From assembly GCA_043801855.1 (NCBI GenBank), contig JAZDLQ010000006.1, positions 1-18,168 of the forward strand: a stretch of DNA of 18,168 nucleotides, in the 5' to 3' direction. The notes below the pieces were generated by a model. That model saw only the letters and a list, made by a program, of their open reading frames with translations, was not told the origin of the DNA and ran no database searches. Positions 6,606-13,886 of this stretch are shown in pieces. The position numbers and the translations under genes were made by a program. The number at the start of each line of letters is the position of its first letter. Within the stretch, counting starts at the first letter, position 1. This stretch comes from CAYTWW01 sp043801855 (GTDB lineage Archaea; Nanobdellota; Nanobdellia; Woesearchaeales; GW2011-AR15).

Positions 6606-7294
6606 GCAAAAAACATATGAAAAGGCAGACTGCTCCAACAACATGGAGGCTTGACAGGAAGGGAAGCAAATTTGTTACAAGGTCAAGACCAGGCAAAAGC
6701 CTAAGGCTGTCCATGCCAATATCGTTAATATTCAAAGAAGCCTTAAAATTTTGTAAGACAACAAAAGAAGTAAAAAGCATTTTACAGGATAAAGAAGTCA
6801 TAATTGATGGCAAAAGAAGAAAAGACATCAGATACCCTTGCGGCCTGATGGATGTTATCTCACTTCCTGTATCAAATGAGTATTATAGAATTGTACTTAG
6901 CACAAAAGGAAAATTAACTCCTGTTAAAATATCTAACGAAGAAGCAGGCATAAAACCATGCAAGATAATAAGCAAAACAATGCTTAAAAAAGGGAAATTC
7001 CAGCTTAATTTTTCAGATGGAAGGAATCTTCTTACTGAAAAAGGGAACTACACACAAGGAGATGTTTTAGTATTAAAATTACCTTCACATGATATTGCAG
7101 AGCACTTAAAAATTGAAGCAGGCCATTATGCATTAATAACAGAAGGAAAGCTTATTGGCAAGCAGGGAACAATCGAAAGTATCGATGGCAATATGGTCAA
7201 ACTTAAAAACAAAGATGGCGTTGAGACTCTTACAATTAAAAAGAATATTTTTGTAATAGGCAACAAAGCATCATCAATAAAACTAGCTGAATAA
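6602..7294 (+). CDS. rps4e: 30S ribosomal protein S4e (eS4)
   Basis: S4e is an archaeal/eukaryotic small-subunit protein unrelated to bacterial S4 in overall architecture. The 230 residues contain the N-terminal signature HMKRQTAPTTWRLDRKGSKF, an S4-like RNA-binding region (about 38-85, with VIIDGKRRKDIRYPCGLMDVIS), the central S4e domain, and a C-terminal KOW motif (GKLIGKQGTIESID, 182-195). Length is near the family's usual 235-245. It overlaps L24 by four bases and is two bases before L5. Strong evidence for the archaeal nature of the operon. Confidence 0.96.
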   Translation: MSKKHMKRQTAPTTWRLDRKGSKFVTRSRPGKSLRLSMPISLIFKEALKFCKTTKEVKSILQDKEVIIDGKRRKDIRYPCGLMDVISLPVSNEYYRIVLSTKGKLTPVKISNEEAGIKPCKIISKTMLKKGKFQLNFSDGRNLLTEKGNYTQGDVLVLKLPSHDIAEHLKIEAGHYALITEGKLIGKQGTIESIDGNMVKLKNKDGVETLTIKKNIFVIGNKASSIKLAE

Positions 7295-7296
7295 AA

Positions 7297-7809
7297 ATGA
7301 ATCCAATGCGAAATATCAGGATAGAGAAAATTACCCTAAATATAGGTGCAGGAACAGACCAGGATGTTATGAAGAGAGGAATCAAATTAATCGAACTCCT
7401 GACAGGAAAAACACCTGTTAAAACAACTACACAAAAAAGGATTCCAGGCTGGAATTTAAGGCCAGGCCTACCAATCGGCTGCAAGCTGACACTTAGAAAT
7501 GAAGAAGCAGAAGCTATCCTAAAAAGACTACTTACTGCTAAAGAAAATAAGCTTAAAAAAAGCTGCTTTGACAGTAACGGAAACATAAGCTTTGGACTCT
7601 CTGAATATATTGATGTTCCAGGACTTAATTATGATCCTGCAATAGGAGTTATCGGCCTTGAGACAAGTGTAACTCTTGAAAGGCCAGGATTTAGAATCAA
7701 AAAACGAAAACTTGAGTGCAAAAAACTCCCCAAAAAGCATAAGATTACTCAGGATGAAGCAATCGTTTATTTCAAAAAAGATTTTAATGTCTTAGTGGAG
7801 GAAAATTAA
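7297..7809 (+). CDS. rpl5: 50S ribosomal protein L5 (uL5)
   Basis: L5 binds 5S rRNA in the central protuberance, together with L18, which is encoded downstream. The 170-residue protein has MRNIRIEKITLNIGAGTDQD near the start, KTTTQKRIPGWNLRPGLPIG in the rRNA-binding part, and the hallmark GLSEYIDVPGLNYDPAIGVIG followed by VTLERPGFRIKKRK. ATG at 7297 follows S4e by two bases (TAAAAATG). Its last codons carry a GGAGG Shine-Dalgarno site for S14. Confidence 0.96.
   Translation: MNPMRNIRIEKITLNIGAGTDQDVMKRGIKLIELLTGKTPVKTTTQKRIPGWNLRPGLPIGCKLTLRNEEAEAILKRLLTAKENKLKKSCFDSNGNISFGLSEYIDVPGLNYDPAIGVIGLETSVTLERPGFRIKKRKLECKKLPKKHKITQDEAIVYFKKDFNVLVEEN
7797..7801 (+). promoter_or_regulatory. Shine-Dalgarno site GGAGG for the S14 TTG start
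   Basis: GGAGG is a full match to the archaeal anti-Shine-Dalgarno core and lies nine bases before TTG 7811. It is one of only two strong sites seen in the window, and it accompanies the only non-ATG start I accept. This combination decides the S14 start. Confidence 0.6.
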
Positions 7810-7810
7810 A

Positions 7811-8047
7811 TTGACTACTAGCGATTATAAAAAAGCCTTAACACAATTGAAAGTTAAACCTGCGAAAATGAAGAGGTTTAAAAAATTCAATACACCTAAA
7901 CAAAGAAGCTGCGGAAGAAGCAACCATAAATGCAGCAGATGCGGAAGGACAGGTACCGGCGGAAATGTAGGATGCTATGGCTTAAATCTTTGCAGATGCT
8001 GTTTTAGGGACATTGCTGTTAAGTTAGGTTTTAAAAAATATAATTAG
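7811..8047 (+). CDS. rps14: 30S ribosomal protein S14 (uS14), zinc-ribbon type
   Basis: S14 sits in the small-subunit head. The two zinc knuckles are visible: Cys41-x2-Cys44 (CSRC) and Cys61-x2-Cys64 (CRCC, with an extra Cys63). The family ending YGLNLCRCCFRDIAVKLGFKKY is also present. From the TTG at 7811, behind a GGAGG site, it is 78 residues; most archaeal S14 proteins are about 50-57. An ATG at 7868 (context CGAAAATG) would give 59 residues and a more usual length. The Shine-Dalgarno site and the one-base spacing from L5 favour TTG, but both remain possible. Confidence 0.9.
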   Translation: MTTSDYKKALTQLKVKPAKMKRFKKFNTPKQRSCGRSNHKCSRCGRTGTGGNVGCYGLNLCRCCFRDIAVKLGFKKYN

Positions 8048-8059
8048 ATGTGATAAAAA

Positions 8060-8452
8060 ATGAGCCTAAATGATCCTCTTGCAAACGTGTTGTCTCATAT
8101 ACTAATTGAAGACAAAAAAGGAAGAAAAATCGTAACACTAAAGCCAAGTTCAAAAATAATCAAAGACGTGCTTAATATATTTAACCAGAATAATTATGTC
8201 GGCACATATACTGAAAATGCAGATACAAAGGGAAGCACTCTTACTTTGAACCTGCTTGGCAACATCAACAAGTGCGGTGTTATCAAGCCAAGATTCAATG
8301 TCAAATCAGATGAATTTGAAAAATTTGAGAAAAGGTATCTTCCAGCATATGGATTTGGTTTCCTTATAGTTTCAACAAACAAAGGAATTATGACACAGGA
8401 AGAAGCAAGGAAGAAAAACCCTGGCGGAAAATTAATAGCATATGTTTATTAA
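8060..8452 (+). CDS. rps8: 30S ribosomal protein S8 (uS8)
   Basis: S8 binds the central domain of 16S rRNA and nucleates platform assembly. The 130 residues match archaeal length. Signatures are the N-terminal DPLANVLSHILIEDKKGRK, the middle LLGNINKCGVIKPRFNV, and the C-terminal RNA-binding GFGFLIVSTNKGIMTQEEAR followed by GGKLIAYVY. Start ATG at 8060 is in an AAAAAATG context, twelve bases after S14. Confidence 0.96.
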   Translation: MSLNDPLANVLSHILIEDKKGRKIVTLKPSSKIIKDVLNIFNQNNYVGTYTENADTKGSTLTLNLLGNINKCGVIKPRFNVKSDEFEKFEKRYLPAYGFGFLIVSTNKGIMTQEEARKKNPGGKLIAYVY

Positions 8453-8465
8453 AGGTTAATGTACG

Positions 8466-9008
8466 ATGGCAAAAAAAGACATTCTTGAAAATATTGAAAT
8501 TCCAAGCTGCATTAAAGTTGCTCTGGATAATGAAGAATTCACAGTGACTGGGCCAAAAGGAACTGTTATTAAGAAATTTAGCAATCCTTATGTAGAAGTA
8601 AGCTTAAAAGAAAAAAGCATTGAATTACTGTCAAAAAATGCAACCAAAAGGCAAAAAGCAGTAATTAATACATACAAAGTGCTATTTGAAAACCTTTTTA
8701 CAGGTGTTAGCGAAGGATATGCATATAAGATGAAAATATGTTCAGGCCACTTCCCTATGAATGTAACATTTGGAAACGGCACTCTTACAATCAAAAATTT
8801 GCTTGGAGAGAAATTTCCTAGGACTCTTAAAATAGATAAAAATATCAAAGTAAAAGTAGAAGGTTCTGAAATTACTGTAGAAGGATGCGACAAAGAACTT
8901 GTCGGCCAGACAGTAGCAAACATAGAAAGAAGGACAAAAAGGCCAAATTTCGACATAAGAATCTTTCAGGACGGAATATTCCTAACATCAAAAACAGGTA
9001 AGCTTTAA
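8466..9008 (+). CDS. rpl6: 50S ribosomal protein L6 (uL6)
   Basis: L6 lies near the sarcin-ricin loop and the factor-binding site. The 180-residue protein contains the duplicated L6 domain. The first repeat has the segment FTVTGPKGTVIKKF (about residues 24-37). The second ends in ITVEGCDKELVGQTVANIERRTKRPNFDIRIFQDGIFL. The start codon context is GTACGATG, unlike the AAAATG of most neighbours, and no clear Shine-Dalgarno site is present. One base separates it from L32e. Confidence 0.95.
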   Translation: MAKKDILENIEIPSCIKVALDNEEFTVTGPKGTVIKKFSNPYVEVSLKEKSIELLSKNATKRQKAVINTYKVLFENLFTGVSEGYAYKMKICSGHFPMNVTFGNGTLTIKNLLGEKFPRTLKIDKNIKVKVEGSEITVEGCDKELVGQTVANIERRTKRPNFDIRIFQDGIFLTSKTGKL

Positions 9009-9009
9009 A

Positions 9010-9585
9010 ATGGATAAGCAAGAATTACTCAACATCAGAAAGAAACTGAAAAGCAAAAAACCAGCATTTATTAGACAAAGCACTCACAAAGTACGAAGGC
9101 TTCAAAATAAGATAAGATGGAGAAGGCCACACGGATACCAATCAAAAGTCCAAAGGGGAATCGGCCATAAAAAAATGGTTTCACCAGGATATGGCTCACC
9201 AAGCCTTGTTAGAGCACTTGACAGAAAAGGATTTGCAAAAATACTCATATTTAATGTTAAAGATCTGGAAAAAGTAAACAAAAAAGAAGAAGGAATTGTT
9301 GTAAGCGCAACTGTTGCACTTAAAAATAAGATTGCGATATTACAAAAGGCAGTTGACCTTAAAATCAAAGTATTAAATATTAAAGAGCCTGAAAAATTTA
9401 TCGAGAAAGTTAAATTAAGATTTGATAAGAAAAAAGAAGAAAAAGTTAAAGTTAAAGAAGTCAAAAAACAAAAAGAAGCTAAAAAAGAAGAAAAGAAAGA
9501 ATCAATTGAAGATAAATTAAGTGACGAAGAAAAAAAGAAACTTGAAAAAAAAGAGATTGACAGGCTTCTTACAAAAAAGTTTTGA
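9010..9585 (+). CDS. rpl32e: 50S ribosomal protein L32e (eL32) with Lys/Glu-rich tail
   Basis: L32e is an archaeal/eukaryotic large-subunit protein. The core (about residues 15-125) has FIRQSTHKVRRLQNKIRWRRP, GYQSKVQRGIGHKKMVSPGYGSP and a domain ending VDLKIKVLNI. Residues from about 130 to 191 are an almost pure Lys/Glu extension (for example KKKEEKVKVKEVKKQKEAKK), predicted helical and probably surface-exposed. Many L32e proteins carry a shorter basic or acidic extension. ATG 9010 follows L6 by one base (TTTAAAATG). Confidence 0.94.
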   Translation: MDKQELLNIRKKLKSKKPAFIRQSTHKVRRLQNKIRWRRPHGYQSKVQRGIGHKKMVSPGYGSPSLVRALDRKGFAKILIFNVKDLEKVNKKEEGIVVSATVALKNKIAILQKAVDLKIKVLNIKEPEKFIEKVKLRFDKKKEEKVKVKEVKKQKEAKKEEKKESIEDKLSDEEKKKLEKKEIDRLLTKKF

Positions 9586-9597
9586 AGGGAATAAAAA

Positions 9598-10050
9598 ATG
9601 AAACTTAATGTTCAAAAAAGAATTGCAGCGCAAATAATAAAAGGTTCGCCCAAAAGAGTTAAATTTGACGAAACCAGGCTTGAAGATATAAAAAAAGCAA
9701 TCACAAAGCAGGACATTAAATCTCTCATTGATGATGGTGTAATTGTTGCATTACCAAAAAGAGGAGTTTCAAAGGGAAGATCAAGAGCAGCCCACGCACA
9801 AAAAAAGAAAGGCCTAAAAAGCGGCCAGGGCAGTAGGAAAGGAAAAGCCAATGCAAGACACAATAAAAAAAGAACATGGATTAACAAAATCCGGCTACAA
9901 AGGTCATTTTTGAAAGAACTTAAAACTAAGAAAGCTATTAACAATGAAACATTTCGAATGCTCTATGCAAAAGCAAAGGGCGGATTTTTCAGAAGCAAAA
10001 GGCATATAAAATTATATCTTGCTGATCAGGGGACTTTTAAAAATGAGTAA
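9598..10050 (+). CDS. rpl19e: 50S ribosomal protein L19e (eL19)
   Basis: L19e makes an intersubunit bridge and lies near the tunnel exit. The 150-residue length equals the archaeal norm. The N-terminal globular part (MKLNVQKRIAAQIIKGSPKR, then LEDIKKAITKQDIKSLIDDG) is followed by the basic linker PKRGVSKGRSRAAHAQKKKG and the long helix. The Gly/Lys-rich stretch GLKSGQGSRKGKANAR is a family hallmark. It follows L32e by twelve bases and overlaps L18 by eight (ATGAGTAA). Confidence 0.96.
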   Translation: MKLNVQKRIAAQIIKGSPKRVKFDETRLEDIKKAITKQDIKSLIDDGVIVALPKRGVSKGRSRAAHAQKKKGLKSGQGSRKGKANARHNKKRTWINKIRLQRSFLKELKTKKAINNETFRMLYAKAKGGFFRSKRHIKLYLADQGTFKNE

Positions 10051-10579
10051 AAAAAATATCACAACAATCCATTACAGGAGAAAAAGAGCAGGAAAAACCA
10101 ATTATAAAAAAAGGTTAAACCTTCTTAAAACAGATGTTCCAAGGCTTGTTATTAGAAGAACAAATAAAAATATAGTTGTGCAGCTAATCAAATACTCTCC
10201 AAACGGAGATGTAGTTTTATCAAGCGCAACAACAGCTGAACTAAAAAAGCTAGGCTGGACACACTCATGCAGCAATATACCTGCTGCGTATCTTACTGGA
10301 CTATTGCTAGCAAAAAAGACCAGTGAAAAAAGCGCAATTATAGATTTAGGTTTACAAACGCCGCTTGGCGGAACTAAAATATTCGCAGCTGTGAAAGGCG
10401 CTGTTGACGGCGGCCTATCAATTAAACACGAAAAAGATATTCTTCCAAGCGAAGATAGAATTATTGGCAAGCATATTGCTGAATATTCTAAAAAAACTAA
10501 TAATGATAAAGCAAAAGATGTACCAAAAGCTTTTGACGATGTTAAATCGAAAATACTTGAAGGCGTGAAAGAAAAATGA
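10043..10579 (+). CDS. rpl18: 50S ribosomal protein L18 (uL18)
   Basis: L18 binds 5S rRNA with L5 in the central protuberance. From ATG 10043 it is 178 residues, in the archaeal range. It begins MSKKNITTIHYRRKRAGKTN; an upstream TTG at 10019 would lie inside L19e and is not needed. Family signatures are RLVIRRTNKNIVVQLIKYSPNGD, AAYLTGLLLAKK and LGLQTPLGGTKIFAAVKGAVDGGL. A GGGG run at 10029-10032 precedes the start by about ten bases and may aid initiation. It overlaps S5 by four bases (ATGA). Confidence 0.95.
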   Translation: MSKKNITTIHYRRKRAGKTNYKKRLNLLKTDVPRLVIRRTNKNIVVQLIKYSPNGDVVLSSATTAELKKLGWTHSCSNIPAAYLTGLLLAKKTSEKSAIIDLGLQTPLGGTKIFAAVKGAVDGGLSIKHEKDILPSEDRIIGKHIAEYSKKTNNDKAKDVPKAFDDVKSKILEGVKEK

Positions 10580-11406
10580 CTGGAACAGAAGAAAAAGCTC
10601 ATATTATTGAAGAAGTTATAGAAGAACCTGGTGAGATAATACCTGCCCAGGCAAGTAGTTCTACTACAGGTAACTGGAATCCTAAAACAAACATTGGTAA
10701 ACAGGTAAAAGCAAAAGTTATTACTGATATTGACCAAATCCTAGATACAGGCAAAACAATTTTGGAAGCAGAAATAGTTGACCATCTTATTCCCGGACTT
10801 GAAAACGACCTCTTGGCCGTCGGCCAGTCAAAAGGTAAATTTGGCGGCGGTAAAAGACGCGTATTTAGACAGACACAGAAAAAAACCAAAGAAGGAAACA
10901 AGCCTCATTTCTCAACATTATGCATTGTTGGAAACAAAGACGGCTATATCGGTTTAGGATATGGTAAATCTAAAGAAACTGTTCCAGCTAGAGAAAAAGC
11001 AACAAGAGATGCTAAGCTTCATATTTTTAAAATAAGAAGAGGATGCGGATCATGGGAATGCATGTGTGGCGAGCCTCATTCAATACCATTCACTGTATCC
11101 GGAAAATGCGGATCAGCTAAAATCACACTTATTCCTGCACCAAAAGGCGTAGGGCTTTGTGTTGAAAAAGAATGTGCAAAAATTCTTGCATTTGCAGGAA
11201 TTAAAGACGTATGGTCAAAAACATCAGGGCAAACAAGAACAACATTAAATCTTATTAGAGCTTGCGAAAGCGCATTAAAAGATTTAATTAAAACAAAAAT
11301 CCAACCACATCACATTGAAAGGCTAAGCGTTAATGAAGGAAAGCTTCCATTAAAAGACGCAAATAATGATGTACAGGAAGAAAATACCGGCACAGAGATG
11401 AATTAG
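10576..11406 (+). CDS. rps5: 30S ribosomal protein S5 (uS5) with N-terminal extension
   Basis: S5 is at the mRNA entry side of the small subunit and contributes to decoding accuracy. The double-stranded-RNA-binding-like domain spans roughly 68-130, and the S5 C-terminal domain follows. The archaeal hallmark RRGCGSWECMCGEPHSIPF is at residues 154-172 and PAPKGVGLCVEKECAKILAFAG at 188-209. At 276 residues it is longer than typical archaeal S5 (about 210-220). The excess is an acidic, low-complexity N-terminus (residues 1-35, IIEEVIEEPGEIIPAQASSS) and a short acidic C-tail. Confidence 0.95.
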   Translation: MTGTEEKAHIIEEVIEEPGEIIPAQASSSTTGNWNPKTNIGKQVKAKVITDIDQILDTGKTILEAEIVDHLIPGLENDLLAVGQSKGKFGGGKRRVFRQTQKKTKEGNKPHFSTLCIVGNKDGYIGLGYGKSKETVPAREKATRDAKLHIFKIRRGCGSWECMCGEPHSIPFTVSGKCGSAKITLIPAPKGVGLCVEKECAKILAFAGIKDVWSKTSGQTRTTLNLIRACESALKDLIKTKIQPHHIERLSVNEGKLPLKDANNDVQEENTGTEMN

Positions 11407-11410
11407 TAAA

Positions 11411-11866
11411 ATGACAAAAGACAATATACTATCAGAAGATTCATATCTTGCAGTTATCAGGCTAAAAGGAGATATTAAGATAGATAAAGACATAAAAGAT
11501 GCATTCACCTATCTTAACCTTAAGAAAAGGAATTGGTGCACTGTTATCAAAAATACACCAAGTAATCTTGGACAGTTAAATAAAGTCAAAGATTATTCAA
11601 CTTATGGCGTAATAGATTCGCAAACACTGTCTTTACTTGTAGAAAAAAAAGGAGAAATTTATACTGCGCCTGAAAAATGCAGGAAAGGCAAAATTGAATA
11701 TAAAAGATTCATTGTTATCAACGGAAAAAAATACAAGAAATACTTCAGGCTTACTCCTCCTATTGGTGGTTTTGAAGTCAAAGGCACTAAAAGAGGATTT
11801 GGAGAGGGCGGAAGCCTTGGAAACCGATCTAATGAAATAAATGACCTAATCAAAAAGATGATCTAA
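11411..11866 (+). CDS. rpl30: 50S ribosomal protein L30 (uL30, archaeal L30p/L7e type)
   Basis: L30 is a large-subunit protein related to eukaryotic L7. The 151-residue length and bipartite structure are archaeal: an N-terminal L30 core (YLAVIRLKGDIKIDKDIKDAF, then LKKRNWCTVIKNTPSNLGQLNKVKDY) plus a C-terminal extension with FRLTPPIGGFEVKGTKRGFGEGGSLGNRSNEINDLI. ATG 11411 lies four bases after S5 (TAGTAAAATG) and the stop is one base before L15. Confidence 0.94.
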   Translation: MTKDNILSEDSYLAVIRLKGDIKIDKDIKDAFTYLNLKKRNWCTVIKNTPSNLGQLNKVKDYSTYGVIDSQTLSLLVEKKGEIYTAPEKCRKGKIEYKRFIVINGKKYKKYFRLTPPIGGFEVKGTKRGFGEGGSLGNRSNEINDLIKKMI

Positions 11867-11867
11867 A

Positions 11868-12332
11868 ATGCAGCATAAAAAAAGTAAATGCACTAGAAAA
11901 AGGGGAAGCGAAACGCACGGACACGGTTCTGGCAAGAAAGCCAGAGGCTCTGGAAACAGGGGCGGTAAAGGCATGGCCGGAAGCGGGAAGCGCTCTGAAG
12001 CAAAATTAATGAAAAATACTGGCGGAGACAGGAAATATCTCGGTAAAAGAGGATTTGTGCTTCCTTATACCAAAAGAGTAAAAACAATCAACGTCGAAAC
12101 TATAATGACTAAACTTGAATCTTATGTTGCAAGCGGAAAGGCAAAAAAAGAAAAAGATTTATATACAATTAACCTAAGTGAATTAGGTTATAATAAGCTG
12201 CTTTCAAAAGGTGTTGCTAGGAAAAAGCTAAACGTCAGCGTTGAATATGCAACAGAAAACGCAGTTGAAAAAATCAAGCAGGCGGGCGGGACGATAACTG
12301 TTCTTGCTGCTGAAGAGAATAAAACTGAGTAG
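11868..12332 (+). CDS. rpl15: 50S ribosomal protein L15 (uL15)
   Basis: L15 is a late-assembling 23S rRNA-binding protein. The 154 residues start with the basic, Gly-rich arm (THGHGSGKKARGSGNRGGKGMAGSGKRSE, about residues 16-44), which threads into rRNA. A globular C-terminal domain follows (INVETIMTKLESYV ... LSVEYATENAVEKIKQAGGTITV, the L15 end pattern). It lies one base after L30 (CTAAAATG) and ten bases before secY. Confidence 0.96.
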   Translation: MQHKKSKCTRKRGSETHGHGSGKKARGSGNRGGKGMAGSGKRSEAKLMKNTGGDRKYLGKRGFVLPYTKRVKTINVETIMTKLESYVASGKAKKEKDLYTINLSELGYNKLLSKGVARKKLNVSVEYATENAVEKIKQAGGTITVLAAEENKTE

Positions 12333-12342
12333 AAACAAAAAA

Positions 12343-13848
12343 ATGTCTTTTTTTGATAACTTCATATTCAATCTTCCTGAAGTATCTTCTCCTCTACAAA
12401 AAAAGCTGGGATTTTCAGAAAAGCTTAAATGGACTTTAATAGTCCTTGGATTATTTTTTGTTATGGGCTTAATCCCTTTATATGGAATTGGAGAAAATGC
12501 TCTTTCACAATTTCAATATTTATCAATGATTTTAGGCGCTGAATTTGGAAGCTTGATTTCTCTTGGCATTGGTCCAATTGTCACAGGTTCAATTATTCTA
12601 CAGCTCTTAAATGGTTCAGGAATTATTAAATTTGACTTAACAAGCCACGACGGAAAAAAAAGGTTTCAGGGCGTGCAAAAGCTTGTATCTATTTTATTTA
12701 TATTGTTTGAAGCAGCAATCTATGTGATGATGGGTGGACTTTCACCTGGAAGGTTCTTTAATCCTGTTACAAACATATTTACAGCAACCCAGACTGCAAA
12801 CACAATTGCGCTAAGTACATCACAGATTGCAATTATTCAGTTTGGCCTAATTTTCCAGCTTTTCCTTGGAGGAATGATTATCTTATTCATGGATGAGATT
12901 GTTTCCAAATGGGGATTTGGCTCAGGAATTTCATTATTTATTGCAGCAGGCATAAGTAAACAAATTGTCATTCAATTAGTATCTATTTTTGATGTTAGTG
13001 GAAACCTTTTCTGGGAAAGTACAGAGGCTCCTGTAGGAAAGATTTGGGCACTATTATTCTATGCACTTCCAAACCAGGACAGGACCGAAACCCTAATTAT
13101 TCTTTCCGCAATTATTTTTACAATACTAGTATTTTTAATTGCTGTTTATGCGCAGTCAATGAGAGTTGAGATTCCTCTTTCATTTGGAAGAATAAGAGGT
13201 CATGGCATCAGATGGCCGCTTAATTTTATTTACACAAGCAATATTCCTGTAATTTTAGTCGCATCGCTTTTTGCAACAATACAGCTTTGGGTCAGACTTC
13301 TTCAAAATTGGATAGGATCTAATGGGCCAATATGCTGGCTTTTTGCAAACACGCCTTTCTGCTTTCCAGGAGGATATGATACACAAAATTCACCTGTTGG
13401 ATTTATACAAGTATTAAATGGGCCTAATATTATTGAAGCAATAATTAAATACAATTCATTTGACTGGACTATTTTGGTGCAGGCCTTCATTTATGTTTTA
13501 TTAATGGTTGGAGGCTCAGTGCTATTTTCAATATTTTGGGTGCAGACATCAGGAATGGATGCATCAAGCCAGGCTGATCAGATGATGTCATCAGGCCTGC
13601 AGGTTCCCGGATTCAGGAAAGATAAAAGAGTCCTTGAAAGCCTGTTAAACAGATACATCATGCCTCTTACTATAATGGGTTCAATTACAGTTGGGTTTTT
13701 AGCGGCAATCGCTGATCTAACAGGAGCGCTATCAAGAGGAACAGGTATTTTATTGACAGTAATGATTGTATATAAGCTATATGAAGATATCGCTAAACAG
13801 CACGTATATGACATGAATCCAATGATGAGAAGGTTCATGGGTAAGTAA
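12343..13848 (+). CDS. secY: Protein translocase subunit SecY
   Basis: SecY is the pore of the Sec61/SecYEG translocon in the cytoplasmic membrane. From ATG 12343 it has 501 residues; a TTG at 12304 lies inside L15 and is rejected. About ten membrane segments are visible. Recognisable parts are the plug region after TM1 (about 60-85), DEIVSKWGFGSGISLFI (184-200), the TM6/7 cytoplasmic loop GRIRGHGIRWPLNFIYTSNIP (282-302) and the TM8/9 loop SGLQVPGFRKDKRVLESLLNRY (417-438). It is longer than many archaeal SecY (about 435-480), largely through an external loop at 320-372 that includes Cys331 and Cys340. It closes the operon, as in many archaea. Confidence 0.97.
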   Translation: MSFFDNFIFNLPEVSSPLQKKLGFSEKLKWTLIVLGLFFVMGLIPLYGIGENALSQFQYLSMILGAEFGSLISLGIGPIVTGSIILQLLNGSGIIKFDLTSHDGKKRFQGVQKLVSILFILFEAAIYVMMGGLSPGRFFNPVTNIFTATQTANTIALSTSQIAIIQFGLIFQLFLGGMIILFMDEIVSKWGFGSGISLFIAAGISKQIVIQLVSIFDVSGNLFWESTEAPVGKIWALLFYALPNQDRTETLIILSAIIFTILVFLIAVYAQSMRVEIPLSFGRIRGHGIRWPLNFIYTSNIPVILVASLFATIQLWVRLLQNWIGSNGPICWLFANTPFCFPGGYDTQNSPVGFIQVLNGPNIIEAIIKYNSFDWTILVQAFIYVLLMVGGSVLFSIFWVQTSGMDASSQADQMMSSGLQVPGFRKDKRVLESLLNRYIMPLTIMGSITVGFLAAIADLTGALSRGTGILLTVMIVYKLYEDIAKQHVYDMNPMMRRFMGK

Positions 13849-13853
13849 TAAAA

Positions 13854-13861
13854 TTTAAAAA
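13854..13861 (+). promoter_or_regulatory. TATA box for the DUF106 insertase gene
   Basis: TTTAAAAA is centred about 29 bases before the ATG at 13887, predicting a leaderless or near-leaderless transcript. Between it and the start codon is a pyrimidine tract (TTGTTTTTCTTTTATTCT, 13866-13883) that could double as an oligo-T stop for transcripts leaving secY. Confidence 0.45.
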
Positions 13862-13865
13862 CCAC

Positions 13866-13883
13866 TTGTTTTTCTTTTATTCT
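13866..13883 (+). terminator. Possible oligo-T terminator of the ribosomal/secY operon
   Basis: A T-rich tract with runs of five and four T lies 18 bases after the secY stop. Archaeal polymerases terminate at oligo-T without needing a hairpin. The tract sits inside the promoter region of the next gene, so termination may be partial. Confidence 0.35.
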
Positions 13884-13886
13884 ACA

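Noticed and set aside
10019..10042. TTG start for L18
   Set aside because: It lies within L19e, and ATG 10043 gives the expected N-terminus MSKKNITTIHYRRKRAG.
10102..10737. A 211-residue minus-strand frame opposite L18 and S5
   Set aside because: It lies entirely opposite two certain ribosomal genes, and its Ser/Phe/Leu-rich composition is what the antisense of Lys/Glu-rich codons gives. No recognisable motif.
12304..12342. TTG start for SecY
   Set aside because: It lies within L15, and ATG 12343 has the usual AAAATG context and a normal SecY N-terminus.
13866..13886. TTG start for the DUF106 protein
   Set aside because: The added residues are translated from the T-rich promoter/terminator tract; ATG 13887 fits the TATA spacing.
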